A DNA stretch of 64,000 nt from Bradyrhizobium sp. CSS354 (GCF_029051725.1 NZ_JAACFU010000006.1:1-64000), one strand, 5' to 3'. Positions 9,884 through 18,930 are shown, counted from the first letter of the stretch. Program-made: numbers and translations. The notes: a model not told the origin generated them from the sequence alone.

Positions 9884-10738
9884 TTAAGCAAAGAAGGGGT
9901 GAGGAGCGTCTCCTGTTCCTTTCGCCTTCATAACCGCGACGCACTTATCGATTTGCTCATCCGACATATTTAGTCCGAATTCACCGCGCAGCACGTCTCT
10001 GAACTCGTTCTCAGTCGCCAGCCAGCGCTTCTCCGCATGCCCCTCTGCGTCCCGGACGGTAACGCGCGCGTTGTACATGGTGATGCGGCTCCTGTTCGGC
10101 CCCGGCCTCGCCACGATGATATTCCCTTGGTAAGGGGTTTCTGGATGGGTCGCCGTGTACCAATTGGTGATCTCGTATTCGCTATCGTAACGTGGATAAG
10201 GAATGACCCGATAAATGTGCTGCCAGCCATGCTTAAGCCGCGCCTGGAGCGTCAGCTCGCCGCCAACATCGATAAAGCGCATGACCTCGTGGGGTGTCTC
10301 TTGTTCGATTTGCGGCACGAGCCTGAGCGCGCAGGTCGGCGCGAGGTTACCGAACCCGACGTCCGCTAGATAAGTGCCTTCAGGAAAATCCACTTTCAAC
10401 AACATGTGGATGGCTGGGCGCGGTGCGTCGATCTCCAGCCCCCGCACGACACGCCCTTGTAAGCTTGTGATGCTATAGCCGAGCGACCGAAGTCCGGCTC
10501 GGAAGAGCATGTTCTGTTCAAAGCAGTATCCCCCGCGTTTACTGGCAATCATCTTCTGTTCGAGCGTATGCACGTCGAGTTTGGGCGGACGCCCGAGCAT
10601 GATATCGAGCGTTTCGTAGGGGATTGAGTGCGAGTGTGCGAAAATAAGTTGATCTAGAGTCTCAAGCGTTGGTGTGAGCGGCCCAGCATAGCCGATGCGC
10701 GCAAGCCAGGCTTTCTGATCGAGGTGTGCGTCGGACAT
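9884..10738 (-). CDS. nat: Arylamine N-acetyltransferase
   Basis: A 284-residue cytoplasmic enzyme that moves acetyl from acetyl-CoA to arylamines or hydrazines. The catalytic triad is visible: Cys72 in RGGYCFEQN, His111 in PAIHMLLKV and Asp126 in YLADVGFG. Length and domain order match bacterial NATs (about 270-290 residues). The start at 10738 gives the normal spacing of the triad from the N-terminus. It is followed downstream by about 300 bases without a gene, and the upstream LysR gene is on the same strand with a 226-base gap, so it is probably its own transcription unit. Roles in detoxifying aromatic amines are known for the family; the natural substrate here is not known. Confidence 0.93.
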   Translation of the reverse strand: MSDAHLDQKAWLARIGYAGPLTPTLETLDQLIFAHSHSIPYETLDIMLGRPPKLDVHTLEQKMIASKRGGYCFEQNMLFRAGLRSLGYSITSLQGRVVRGLEIDAPRPAIHMLLKVDFPEGTYLADVGFGNLAPTCALRLVPQIEQETPHEVMRFIDVGGELTLQARLKHGWQHIYRVIPYPRYDSEYEITNWYTATHPETPYQGNIIVARPGPNRSRITMYNARVTVRDAEGHAEKRWLATENEFRDVLRGEFGLNMSDEQIDKCVAVMKAKGTGDAPHPFFA

Positions 10739-10964
10739 CTCGCTTACTCCGGGTGTCTGGCACGCATGTTGCCATTTTTTGGGCCCGGCGTCCCAGACCG
10801 CCTCTGTGCGCTGCCCGAGGCCGGGATGGCAGCTTTTGGCCGATCGCTTCCTTTGAAGCGGTGCTGCTGCATGTCGGCTGACAAGGGCTGCCAGAAGTTT
10901 GCGGCCGAGCGCTCGACCTTAGCGGACATGCATCTGCGCGTTCGTGTGCGGTGTTCATCCGAGT

Positions 10965-11876
10965 CTATCGAACTGATAGCAACCAGGCGGAGAATGCGCG
11001 AATGATCCTTTCGCGGGGATGGCTTGTCCGGCGGACGACGTGAAAGCGATATCCGGGTAAACTTAGGTCAAATACCCTTACAAGCGCGCCGGATGCAAGT
11101 TCGGCTGCCACAAGCACGTCGCTAAAAATCCCCACACCCTGGCCCCCGACGACCGCCTCGATCGCGTGAAGCTCCTCTCGAAAACTCAGATGCTGCATGT
11201 CCGTGAAGTCGGGCAGGTTGCGCCACCTGCGCCTGGCGACGGAGAGCCATCGCTGCCAGGTAGGTGGGTCGATATCAGACGGAAACCAATAGGAATGAAC
11301 GAGGACATGCTTCCGAAGATCGGCCGCATTTTTCAGCCGGCCTCCGGCGGGAAGCAAGTCAGGGCTGCAGACTGGCCAATACGTGTCGCTCAAAAACTCT
11401 TCTGCAATGCCCTCTCGCGGCGCTTGGCGGGAGGTGGCATAGCGGATCGCCACGTCCGCGTCTCCCGCAGACAAGTCAATGATAGTGTCGGTGCCGATGA
11501 TATCAAGTGGTGCATCTGGGCGCTGTTTTCTCCAGTGCGGCAGGCGTGGCACAAGCCATTGAGCGGCAAAAGCGTTCGTTGTCGTGATACGAAGGGCCTG
11601 TCGATCGTCCTTGCGCCTGATCGTGCTGAGCGCGGTGGCGAACCCTTCGAGACCGTCGCGTACGACTGGAAAGAGCCGAGTGCCGGCATCTGTCAACGAC
11701 AGTGGTCTCGGTCTGCGCCGGAACAGCACCTTCCCGCAATATCGCTCCAGTAACCGGACTTGGTGGCTGATAGCAGTCGGCGTGACGCCGAGTTCGGCCG
11801 CAGCTTTCTTGAAGCTGAGGTGTCGCGCGGCAGCCTCGAACGCGCGGAGCTCGATAAGCGGCGGCAACTTGGTCAT
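10965..11876 (-). CDS. LysR-family transcriptional regulator (GcvA-like)
   Basis: A 303-residue DNA-binding regulator. Residues 5-65 form the winged HTH (LIELRAFEAAARHLSFKKAA, TPTAISHQVRLLE), with GKVLFRRRPRPLSLTDAG typical of the GcvA/AmpR subgroup. The rest is a periplasmic-binding-like effector domain (DADVAIRYATSR and later). It diverges from the flavin oxidoreductase gene at 11987, with a 110-base gap that contains a T-N11-A dyad next to its own start. That arrangement suggests it controls the divergent oxidoreductase/MFS pair and itself. The effector molecule is unknown. Confidence 0.92.
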   Translation of the reverse strand: MTKLPPLIELRAFEAAARHLSFKKAAAELGVTPTAISHQVRLLERYCGKVLFRRRPRPLSLTDAGTRLFPVVRDGLEGFATALSTIRRKDDRQALRITTTNAFAAQWLVPRLPHWRKQRPDAPLDIIGTDTIIDLSAGDADVAIRYATSRQAPREGIAEEFLSDTYWPVCSPDLLPAGGRLKNAADLRKHVLVHSYWFPSDIDPPTWQRWLSVARRRWRNLPDFTDMQHLSFREELHAIEAVVGGQGVGIFSDVLVAAELASGALVRVFDLSLPGYRFHVVRRTSHPRERIIRAFSAWLLSVR

Positions 11877-11887
11877 GTCTCATCCTA

Positions 11888-11904
11888 GATGAATAGGATT
11901 CATC
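11888..11904. promoter_or_regulatory. Candidate LysR binding dyad
   Basis: A perfect 7-base inverted repeat, GATGAAT-AGG-ATTCATC, lying 12 bases upstream of the LysR start codon in the 110-base divergent promoter region. It contains the LysR-type T-N11-A core (T at 11890, A at 11902). Position and symmetry fit an autoregulatory and activation site for the neighbouring regulator; binding is inferred. Confidence 0.6.
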
Positions 11905-11986
11905 TTCAAGCCAAATTCTTTGAGTTTGCCTTCCGCGCGATGAGGGTGTGAGAAGTGATGGAGCACAAACGAAGGGACAGCGCACG

Positions 11987-13363
11987 ATGACGGTGGTTCG
12001 ATCGGTTGCCGCTGAGGCGGCGGAGTTTGGCAAAACCTTTCGCGGCACGCTTATGCGGCCGGGAGATGCGGGCTACGAGGAGGCAAGAAAGGTCCACAAT
12101 GGGCTGGTCAATAAGCGGCCAGCGCTCATCGCTCAATGTAGCGATACCGCAGATGTCGCCGATGCGATCAGGCTCGCGCAAAGACTTGGACTCGAAGTTG
12201 CGGTCCGCGGTGGCGGTCACAACGTGGCGGGGCGCGCAACGATCGACGGCGGGGTGATGATCGATCTGTCGCTGATGAAGGCAATCAAGGTCGACCTGGA
12301 ACGCCGAAGGGTTCATGCACAGGGCGGTGTCACCTGGGCGGAGCTAAATCGCGAAACCCAGCGGCACGGCCTGGCCGTTACGGGAGGAATCGTATCGAGC
12401 ACCGGAATCGCGGGGCTGACCCTTGGCGGCGGTCTCGGCTGGCTCATGGGCAAATACGGCCTGGCTCTCGACAACCTTGCCTCACTTGAGCTGGTCAATG
12501 CACTGGGCGGATTGATACGCACCAGCAAGACGGAGGAGCCGGACCTATTCTGGGCGGCGCGTGGCGGCGGCGGCAACTTTGGCATCGCCACCACCCTGGA
12601 ATATCAGCTGCACTCCGTAGGCCCCACCATCACGGGTGGCCTGATCGCATACCCGTTCGATCGCAGCCGTGACGTGCTTTCGCTGTATCGCGAGCGCACG
12701 TCGTCGCTCCCGGACGAGCAGATCCTTTTCGCCACGCTGGCTCATGCGCCTGACGGCTCGGGCGTGAAGCTGGCGGCGATGGTGACGTGTCATTGTGGGT
12801 CTCTCGCAGCCGGCGAACTGGCGATGCGCCCGCTCAAGCAGTTCGACACGCCGGCGATGGACGGGATTGGGCCGATGGCGTACTGCGAGCTCAACAGCAT
12901 GCTGGATACAGCATATCCGAAGGGCGCGTTCAACTACTGGAAGTCGACGTTCCTGCGAGAGCTCAGTGATGACGCCCTCCGGACAATGATTGACTGCTTC
13001 GCGCGCTGCCCAACCCCCATGGGGCAGCTTGTTATCGAGCACATCCACGGTGCTGCAGCTCGCGTCGGCGTCGAGGAAACGGCATTCCCGCATCGCCAGG
13101 AGGGTTACAACTTCCTGATCCTAACTCAATGGCTGGATGTCGCGATGACCGATCGCTGCATCGCCTGGACGCGCGATACTTACGCGCAGATGGAGCCCTT
13201 CGCAGCGAGCGGCAAATACGTCAACTATCTCGGTGATGATGAAGGCATGGATCCGGTTCCTGCTGCCTACGGATCGAACTACCGTCGCCTTCGCGAGCTG
13301 AAGAGCAAGTACGATCCCAAGAACTGTTTCCGAATGAACCAAAACATCAGGCCGTCAGCGTGA
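11987..13363 (+). CDS. FAD-linked oxidoreductase (PCMH / berberine-bridge type)
   Basis: A 458-residue flavoenzyme. The FAD-binding PCMH domain (about residues 35-210) has the flavin-attachment His in VRGGGHNVAGR and the GGGLGWLMGKYGLALDN loop. A C-terminal BBE-like segment (NYLGDDEG, YDPKNCFRMNQNI) closes the fold. The second cysteine used by bicovalent enzymes is Ser-Thr here (GIVSSTGIAGL), so a single covalent flavin link is expected. The start at 11987 is chosen over an ATG-less 13-residue extension because GAAGGGA precedes it. The MFS gene follows after 43 bases, and a LysR gene diverges upstream. Substrate unknown; family members oxidise sugars, alkaloids or hydroxyl groups. Confidence 0.9.
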   Translation: MTVVRSVAAEAAEFGKTFRGTLMRPGDAGYEEARKVHNGLVNKRPALIAQCSDTADVADAIRLAQRLGLEVAVRGGGHNVAGRATIDGGVMIDLSLMKAIKVDLERRRVHAQGGVTWAELNRETQRHGLAVTGGIVSSTGIAGLTLGGGLGWLMGKYGLALDNLASLELVNALGGLIRTSKTEEPDLFWAARGGGGNFGIATTLEYQLHSVGPTITGGLIAYPFDRSRDVLSLYRERTSSLPDEQILFATLAHAPDGSGVKLAAMVTCHCGSLAAGELAMRPLKQFDTPAMDGIGPMAYCELNSMLDTAYPKGAFNYWKSTFLRELSDDALRTMIDCFARCPTPMGQLVIEHIHGAAARVGVEETAFPHRQEGYNFLILTQWLDVAMTDRCIAWTRDTYAQMEPFAASGKYVNYLGDDEGMDPVPAAYGSNYRRLRELKSKYDPKNCFRMNQNIRPSA

Positions 13364-13406
13364 TTGAAATGCCGTCTGTTGCGGGCCAAAAGGGGCGATA
13401 TCGTAT

Positions 13407-14579
13407 ATGCCTGATAGGCGATGGCTAATTCTGCTCGTGCTTTTTCTTGCACGCACAGCGCTCGCAATTCAGTTCCAGGCGGTGGCTTCCGCCGGCCCCT
13501 TCCTTATCGCAGCGCTGGTCATCGATTATGCCGCGCTTGGGCTTTTGATCGGTCTGCATTCATTGCCTGGCGTGGCGATTGCGATACCAGGCGGGGTGCT
13601 CGGTCAAAACCTCGGCGCCAAGCGTGTCGCGCTCACCGGTCTTTTCCTGATGGCAGTGGGTGGCACTGTCATGGGGTTTGGTCAATCGTTTCTATTGGCG
13701 GCGGTGGGGCGCACGGTGCTCGGTGGGGGAGCCGTACTGTTCAACGTATTGGCCACGAAGATGGTCGCAGACTGGTTCTCGGGACGTGAAATCGCGACCG
13801 CCATGGGTACGCTGGTTTCAAGTTGGCCACTTGGCATTGCGCTCGGACTACTGGTTTTCGGATCACTTGGCGCGGAGCACGGCTGGGCCGCGATTATGCA
13901 CGCGAGCACAATGTGCGTGCTGGCGGGATTTGTATTGGTCGCGCTATTTTATCAGGAGCCCCCAGGAGTAACGTCCTCATCGCGGATGAGACTCAAACTT
14001 GACCTCAATCGGCGCGAATGGACTCTCGTTTGTATAGCCGGCGCGATTTGGGCACTGTTCAACGTGGCCTACATTGTAGTGGTCAGTTTTGGGCCAGAGT
14101 TATTTGGGCGGCATGGCTTCTCGCTGGTGCAGGCAAATTTGGTCGTGAGCTTGATAGGCTGGACGCTGATTCCAGCGATCCCTCTAGCGAGTGCTTTTGT
14201 CGAACGATTCGGACGTCCCGACCTTGCAATGCTGGCATCGTTCACAGTCACAGGAGTTGGCTTGCTGGTAGTGCCATTTGCGTCCGGCGTCGGCTTACTT
14301 GCTGCGTTTGCTCTGATCGTGCTCGGTATGGGAGTGCCGCCCGGACTGATTATGGCACTTCCCGCTCAGGCGTTGCGGCCCGAGGCGCGCGCGGGCGGGA
14401 TGGGCGTTTACTACACATGGTACTATGCAGCGATGGCGATCTTGCCAACAGGAGCCGGACTTGCTCGCGACTACGCGGGAAGTGCCGCTGCGCCAATGGT
14501 TTTTGCCGCGGCGATGTTGATCTTGTGTGTTCTAGCATTGATCCTTTTCCAAGCCGCTCAGGGATCGTCAGAGCAATAA
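13407..14579 (+). CDS. MFS transporter
   Basis: A 390-residue inner-membrane protein with about 12 hydrophobic helices and a central cytoplasmic loop (about residues 185-200). A GGVLGQNLGAKRVAL stretch after the second helix fits the MFS loop 2-3 motif. Overall it resembles the CynX/NimT-like and nitrate/nitrite-like drug-proton antiporter groups; exact substrate cannot be told. It begins 43 bases after the flavin oxidoreductase gene on the same strand, so both are probably co-transcribed under the divergent LysR regulator, with the transporter moving the oxidoreductase's substrate or product. Confidence 0.9.
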   Translation: MPDRRWLILLVLFLARTALAIQFQAVASAGPFLIAALVIDYAALGLLIGLHSLPGVAIAIPGGVLGQNLGAKRVALTGLFLMAVGGTVMGFGQSFLLAAVGRTVLGGGAVLFNVLATKMVADWFSGREIATAMGTLVSSWPLGIALGLLVFGSLGAEHGWAAIMHASTMCVLAGFVLVALFYQEPPGVTSSSRMRLKLDLNRREWTLVCIAGAIWALFNVAYIVVVSFGPELFGRHGFSLVQANLVVSLIGWTLIPAIPLASAFVERFGRPDLAMLASFTVTGVGLLVVPFASGVGLLAAFALIVLGMGVPPGLIMALPAQALRPEARAGGMGVYYTWYYAAMAILPTGAGLARDYAGSAAAPMVFAAAMLILCVLALILFQAAQGSSEQ

Positions 14580-14867
14580 CTTAGACCACGTCGGAAAGGT
14601 CTGCTTTTGGGCCTACCGCCGAAGTAGCGGTGGCGCGCCAAGAGGTCCGCTCAGCGAGGCATGGCGGATCGGATTCGCTTGCGTTGAAATCTTCGCATTC
14701 TGGACCCAAAGCCGACCTGTGCAACGCTCCGACTGAGGTCTGCCGCGGACCCTCAGCGAACATGAGCAGCTGAGGCCATTCCCACACTGCAATGAGCCTA
14801 TCCGATCAATTGCACTGCTTGGCCGTTAGCCGTAGGCTACCCAAGGGGCTAGGCCGACGGAAAAGCC

Positions 14868-16178
14868 ATGGTTGTCGACACGCGCTATGTGACGAGCGGC
14901 GAGGTCTTCGTCGCGTACCAAATATCCGGACAGGACGGTCCGGATTTGCTCATGACGCCCGGCTTTGTATCGCATCTTGAGCTGTCGTGGGAGAATCCCC
15001 ATGCGGCGCGCTTCCTTAACGAACTCGGCTCGTTCTCGCGACTGATCCGCTTCGACAAACGCGGCACGGGTCTCAGTGATCGTGGCGTCGGTGTCCCGCA
15101 TCTCGATGAAAGGATCGACGATATCCGCGCCGTGCTCGACGCCGCGGGTTCTAAGAGGGCGTACTTGTTCGGTGTCTCGGAGGGCGGGCCGATGTCGATC
15201 CTGTTCGCGGCGACTTATCCTGAACAGGTCGCCGGTCTCCTCCTGTTCGGCACGTATGCGCGCACGGTGGGCGCCTCCGTTCCGTTTGACGATTTCGCGG
15301 GATTGGAGCGCGATATCCGAGCCAACTGGGGAACCGGCAAGAGTCTGCCCAGTTTCTCCCCGTCTTCAGCCGCAGTTCCCGGCGCCATGGAGCGCTTCGC
15401 TAAGTTCGAGCGCTCGGCGGCCAGCCCGTCTGATGTGATCAACCTGATGCGTATGAACCGCGAGATCGATGTAACGGCCATCCTGCCGTCGATCCATGTT
15501 CCTACGCTGGTTATGCATCGGCGCGACGATGTACGCATTCGCGCACTCGCCGGCCGCGAGCTTGGAGAGGGAATTTCTGACGCACGCTACATCGAACTAC
15601 CGGGTAGCGATCACCTTCCATGGTCAGGAGATCAGGATCGGCTTGTCGAGGAGATCAGACAGTTCATGGGTGTGTCCGCTACTGCCGTCGAGGTTGATCG
15701 CGTCCTCTCGACTGTGCTGTTCACCGATATCGTCGATTCGACAAGGAGGGCCTCGTTGGTGGGCGACAGGCAGTGGCGTTCAACTCTGGAAGCGCATCAT
15801 GCGGCGGTGCGTTCCGAACTGGAGCGGCATCGCGGACGCGAAGTTAAGACGACAGGCGACGGATTTCTGGCACTGTTCGACGGCCCGGCGCGCGCCGTCC
15901 GCTGTGCCCAGAGGATCGTCAACGCGGTGCGGCCGCTCGATCTCGAAGTGCGGACCGGCGTCCATACCGGTGAGGTTGAAATGATGGGCGACGATGTGGG
16001 CGGCATTGCTGTTCACATCGCAGCACGTGTAGCTCAGCATGCGAAAGCGAGCGAAGTTCTGGCGTCGAGTACGGTGAAAGACCTAGTGGCAGGCGCTGGG
16101 CTCAAGTTCGTCGATCGCGGACCGGCCGAGCTGAAGGGTCTTTCCGAGCCCATGCGCCTATTCGCAGCCATCGCCTGA
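14868..16178 (+). CDS. Alpha/beta-hydrolase fused to class III cyclase
   Basis: A 436-residue cytoplasmic two-domain protein. Residues 1-265 are an alpha/beta hydrolase with nucleophile Ser in FGVSEGGP, RFDKRGTGLS before it, an Asp in VMHRRDD and the catalytic His in GSDHLPW. Residues 280-435 are a class III cyclase with metal Asp in VLFTDIVDST and TTGDGFLALF. The usual catalytic Asn is His (GIAVHIAARVAQ), a change often seen in this hydrolase-cyclase family, so activity may be reduced or altered. The hydrolase may work as a small-molecule sensor. The gene stands alone. Confidence 0.9.
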   Translation: MVVDTRYVTSGEVFVAYQISGQDGPDLLMTPGFVSHLELSWENPHAARFLNELGSFSRLIRFDKRGTGLSDRGVGVPHLDERIDDIRAVLDAAGSKRAYLFGVSEGGPMSILFAATYPEQVAGLLLFGTYARTVGASVPFDDFAGLERDIRANWGTGKSLPSFSPSSAAVPGAMERFAKFERSAASPSDVINLMRMNREIDVTAILPSIHVPTLVMHRRDDVRIRALAGRELGEGISDARYIELPGSDHLPWSGDQDRLVEEIRQFMGVSATAVEVDRVLSTVLFTDIVDSTRRASLVGDRQWRSTLEAHHAAVRSELERHRGREVKTTGDGFLALFDGPARAVRCAQRIVNAVRPLDLEVRTGVHTGEVEMMGDDVGGIAVHIAARVAQHAKASEVLASSTVKDLVAGAGLKFVDRGPAELKGLSEPMRLFAAIA

Positions 16179-16240
16179 ATGAGTTCCGGGGTCGCCGATT
16201 CCGCCTTAAAAAGCTGAGACGCCATCGCCCGATGTCCCCC

Positions 16241-16336
16241 TTATGGCCCATCTGCGACCTCGGAGCCCACCGCTCTTGGGCCGATGTTGGCGGTAAAGCG
16301 GACATCAGGCGGCCAGCAGCATAGTGAGTACATGCC
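16241..16336. repeat. Dispersed intergenic repeat, copy A
   Basis: A roughly 96-base element that matches 32181-32277 at about 80 percent by eye, with one 1-base gap. Shared core blocks include TGGCCCATC, CCGCTCTT, GATGTTG and CGGACATCAG. It lies just after the hydrolase-cyclase gene. Similar elements give rise to short spurious proteins in Bradyrhizobium genomes. Function unknown. Confidence 0.65.
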
Positions 16337-16511
16337 CTTCCGACGCCGGACCGCGAAATAGCTTGTTAGCATGTGCGTGTGAAGCTTGAGGCGTGCCGAT
16401 TACCGCTGATTACGGCACATGGCATGGGAATGCACGGCCCCGGCTGTTTCTCCCAACCTGCGGCTGGGGCCGTTTAAACGTGCGTTGCATCGTTCAACCC
16501 GGTCCACCACC

Positions 16512-16649
16512 ATGTTTAGAGGTATTGCTATCGCGCTATTTGGGCTGACCATTCTTTCGCAGCTCGATCAGGCGCTCTTCTATCGTCGAAATACTGACCT
16601 GCGCGCAGGCTTGTGCGGGAGATTAGTCGCGGTTTTGAGTTGTAGGTGA
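16512..16649 (+). pseudogene. Small membrane peptide, probably frameshifted
   Basis: Reads as 45 residues beginning MFRGIAIALFGLTILSQLDQ, a single membrane helix followed by LFYRRNTD. The C-terminus in this frame (LCGRLVAVLSCR) looks unnatural. The adjacent frame reads VREISRGFEL then stop at 16643-16645, which resembles the charged tail expected after such a helix, so a one-base shift near 16605 is suspected. Small one-helix proteins of this style are common in Bradyrhizobium. No function known. Confidence 0.4.
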
Positions 16650-16684
16650 GCCGTGCTGCGTTCATTCGGGCGGGGATGCGAGCG

Positions 16685-16849
16685 CTACTTCTTCAACAGT
16701 ATCCCTATCCTTCGCGCCATTCGCCTCACCGATCCTGCGTGACGACCCAGCTCGGCTGCGATCTTCGATACGCCAGCGCCTGCCCGGGCAAGCTTGGACA
16801 AGTGCTGGACCTCGCGATCAGCCCATTGCTTTGGCTTTTGTGTTTTCAT
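16685..16849 (-). CDS. Small helix-turn-helix protein (GcrA/SANT-like)
   Basis: A 54-residue basic protein starting MKTQKPKQWADREVQHLSKL. The pattern W-[ST/A]-D-x-E-V...L..L...G.....IA..LGR..GSVRRMARRIG matches the short DNA-binding helices of GcrA- or SANT-like orphan proteins. The frame stays open upstream to 16993, but the internal ATG at 16849 is preferred because the added segment is hydrophobic/proline-rich and out of character. It lies alone between remnants. Target DNA unknown. Confidence 0.55.
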   Translation of the reverse strand: MKTQKPKQWADREVQHLSKLARAGAGVSKIAAELGRHAGSVRRMARRIGILLKK

Positions 16850-17725
16850 GATGCGGCGCTCAAACCTGCCGCAACTTAACCATTGCGCCTGGTTGCCGGC
16901 ACTTGGGAAATTTACGGGTGGTGCCGGCCACCACGAGGCTAAGCGGTGCGGCGGCTTTCCAAAACGACAAGTCAACGATATCATTACGAGCACATCATCG
17001 TTTGACAGCGCACCTATAACTTATCGACGCTGAAACTGCGTTGTGTAGCCGCACGGATATCGTGCAGCACGTGCGAGCGTCATGTCGCTCACATCGACCT
17101 TTTCCATCCATGGAAAGAAGACCGGGGGATGGTGGTTTTTCCTGACCGGATCCGACATCGGGTCGCACGCTGCGGGATGCCTGCGGTGACTACATCGAAC
17201 CTATGGCCGTCGATTCGGACGAAGCCGATCCGGACGACGATGGCGACGATGATGAAATCTGACTCGCAGCGCCATTTTCGCTTAAGTCAAAAGTCCGGCC
17301 ATAATGATCTTTAAGGCAGCTGAGAATTGCGATGGCGGACGCTCTTTCGCCTCGGGGCGGGGCGTTTCCTCTGCGGGCGACCGCGGATGGTGGAGCAAGC
17401 GCGCGTTCCAAGGCGTAATTGCGTGATCAGGCCAGGGCTGAAGAGGTCCTTCTCTCCGCGCCGAGATTCCTTCCCTGTATCGTTCGCGAGCACCGCATGT
17501 GCAGCAAAAGGCGTCAGAGCACAAAGGTTTCAACCAGGGCGAATGCCTAGCCGGAACATTGCGCCAAATGAACAGCGTTGGCGCTCGAAACGAAAGCCAA
17601 CCGCAGCAAGCGCGTATCGAGTCGCGGCCGGGGTCGGGAAAAACAAAAAATTAGTTTTGACGCATAATCATAATGACTCCAACGTAAAAACAAAAAATAA
17701 GGTGGGGAAAACATGGGAGGCTGGA
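16850..17725. other. Region without a convincing gene
   Basis: About 875 bases. A short acidic tail (ending DDDGDDDEI, stop near 17264) is readable on the plus strand but is cut off by a stop just upstream and has no start, so at most it is a gene relic. No RNA gene or repeat was recognised. Confidence 0.4.
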
Positions 17726-17911
17726 ATGGAAACCGCACAGCGCTTGCGCGCGATGGCCGCGCTCTGTCGGCAGAGTGCCGCGCTTCATCCTGACAGAAGC
17801 TGGAAACTGCTCGCCGAGGCAGAATACTGGGAGCATTTGGCTGCGGCTCCTCTCCCAACCGACATTGAAGGCTGTTTCACCCCTGGTCAGCATGACTTAG
17901 CTGCTGCCTAG
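17726..17911 (+). CDS. Small conserved-type hypothetical protein (61 aa)
   Basis: A 61-residue soluble protein starting METAQRLRAMAALCRQSAAL and containing WKLLAEAEYWEHLA, a helical hairpin style repeatedly seen in short Bradyrhizobium proteins. GGGAGG stands 5-10 bases upstream of the ATG at 17726 and decides this start, although the frame is open for 400 bases upstream. No catalytic motif. It precedes another small protein gene at 17976. Function unknown. Confidence 0.55.
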   Translation: METAQRLRAMAALCRQSAALHPDRSWKLLAEAEYWEHLAAAPLPTDIEGCFTPGQHDLAAA

Positions 17912-17975
17912 CGCTTGCCATTTGTTGTTTCGAAAATCGGATTGGGATAAATGAGTATTCTTTGGGGGCCAGTGG

Positions 17976-18185
17976 ATGACTGCGTGTATCAACGAACGGC
18001 CGATGTGTCCCGTATGCAGACACCGGATGGCATTGGCGCGCATCTCTCCCGGCAAGTACGGATTCGAGAAGCGGACGTTCGAATGCTCGACCTGCGAACG
18101 TACCGAGACGGCGTCGTTCGCTGTGGATCCAATGAAGACAGATGCGGTCGGTTGGCTTGCAGGCGAATTGAACCCGCCTCGGTGA
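17976..18185 (+). CDS. Small zinc-ribbon protein (69 aa)
   Basis: A 69-residue protein with two cysteine pairs, CPVCRHR near residue 11 and CSTCERTE near residue 37, spaced as a zinc ribbon, followed by a conserved-looking tail VGWLAGELNPPR. It probably binds one zinc ion; nucleic-acid or protein binding is only an inference. It stands 64 bases after the previous small gene, same strand. Related cysteine-pair proteins occur at 32772-32955 and 49803-50044, both frameshifted, whereas this one is intact. Confidence 0.6.
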   Translation: MTACINERPMCPVCRHRMALARISPGKYGFEKRTFECSTCERTETASFAVDPMKTDAVGWLAGELNPPR

Positions 18186-18245
18186 GCTTGGGTGCAGTTG
18201 GTGATGCAGCCGGATGAATGTCCAATCGGCAGCACGAACGTTGTG

Positions 18246-18530
18246 CTATCGTGAGTACAATGGTGTGCCGGGACCTGGGTGGCGTTTCCGGATTGCAAGA
18301 GCATCGAGCGCAGTGCGATAGATTTCAGCGTTACTGTGATCTCGAACCCGAATTGCGGAATTGTGGGACATCAGTTCTGGTCGCACCAGCGTGAGCTCCG
18401 CCGCGAGACGTTCTGCTTGGTCCGCCGCTCCTTGTCGATCTTCTAAGATCATTTTACGCCCTGATGTTGACATGTTGCATCGATGCGCTGGGGGCTAGGG
18501 ACGATCTCGCGGACAAGTTCGATTTTGCAT
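18246..18530 (-). pseudogene. DUF6894-like small protein, frameshifted copy 1
   Basis: The frame downstream of about 18466 reads GRKMILEDRQGAADQAERLA and further to RTALDALAIRKRHPG, matching the C-terminal helix of small DUF6894-like proteins. The expected N-terminal part (FELV...DATCQHQGG) is present upstream in a different frame as IELVREIV and IDATCQHQG, with an insertion of roughly 27 bases. The gene is therefore broken by at least one shift near 18460. A second copy with near-identical DNA (block GTGAGCTC..GCCGCGAGACG) lies at 50188-50380. It sits immediately downstream of a decayed cyclase on the same strand. Confidence 0.55.
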
Positions 18531-18599
18531 GGTCGGTAGCCCCGGAATGTGCGGCTCGATACCCGTGACGTTACCGCCAGAGCGAAGCTTCGCTCGCAC

Positions 18600-18930
18600 T
18601 CATGCCGAGATGGACTGCGAACTCCGATACGAAAGTCCACCCTTTTCTCATTTGGAAGATCAGCGTTATGGCGATTGAGCGCACGTTGAATCGCCACTGC
18701 GCCCGCGCTGCTTGCAGGGGGCTACTGTATCCCGCAATGACGCTATCACCAGCACCACCAAATATCCGTGCTGCGTGTTCAGAGATAAGGTCGGAGATTG
18801 TGCACCGATAGCCGCCTATAGTTTGCAGAGTGCCTTCCTCGGCGCGGCCATAAATTCACTATATCCGGCGAGATCTGCTGCCAGAATTGCAGCCAACCGT
18901 CGCGTAAAGGTCGTTTCAATGCTGTCCGGC
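18600..18930 (-). pseudogene. Decayed class III adenylate cyclase
   Basis: Fragments of the typical rhizobial cyclase N-terminal half are readable in three frames on the minus strand: TRRLAAILAADLAGYSEFM (18920 downwards), then a stop, then LISEHAARIFGGAGDSVIAGY (about 18780-18720), then MAIQRALNRHNADLPNEKR and VDFRIGV (18697-18620). They correspond in order to the start of the catalytic domain, the GDS metal site and the following helix of active family members. Shifts between fragments and missing C-terminus make it non-functional. It shows that another cyclase gene once stood between the two giant cyclases. Confidence 0.75.

Noticed and set aside
14580..14867. Possible third copy of the dispersed repeat, with TGCTTTTGGGCC and GGACCCAAAGCCGACC
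   Set aside because: Only short blocks match and orientation is mixed; too weak by eye to list as a copy.
17129..17264. Acidic peptide ending DDDGDDDEI on the plus strand
   Set aside because: A stop lies directly upstream in frame and there is no start codon or ribosome site, so at most it is a relic.
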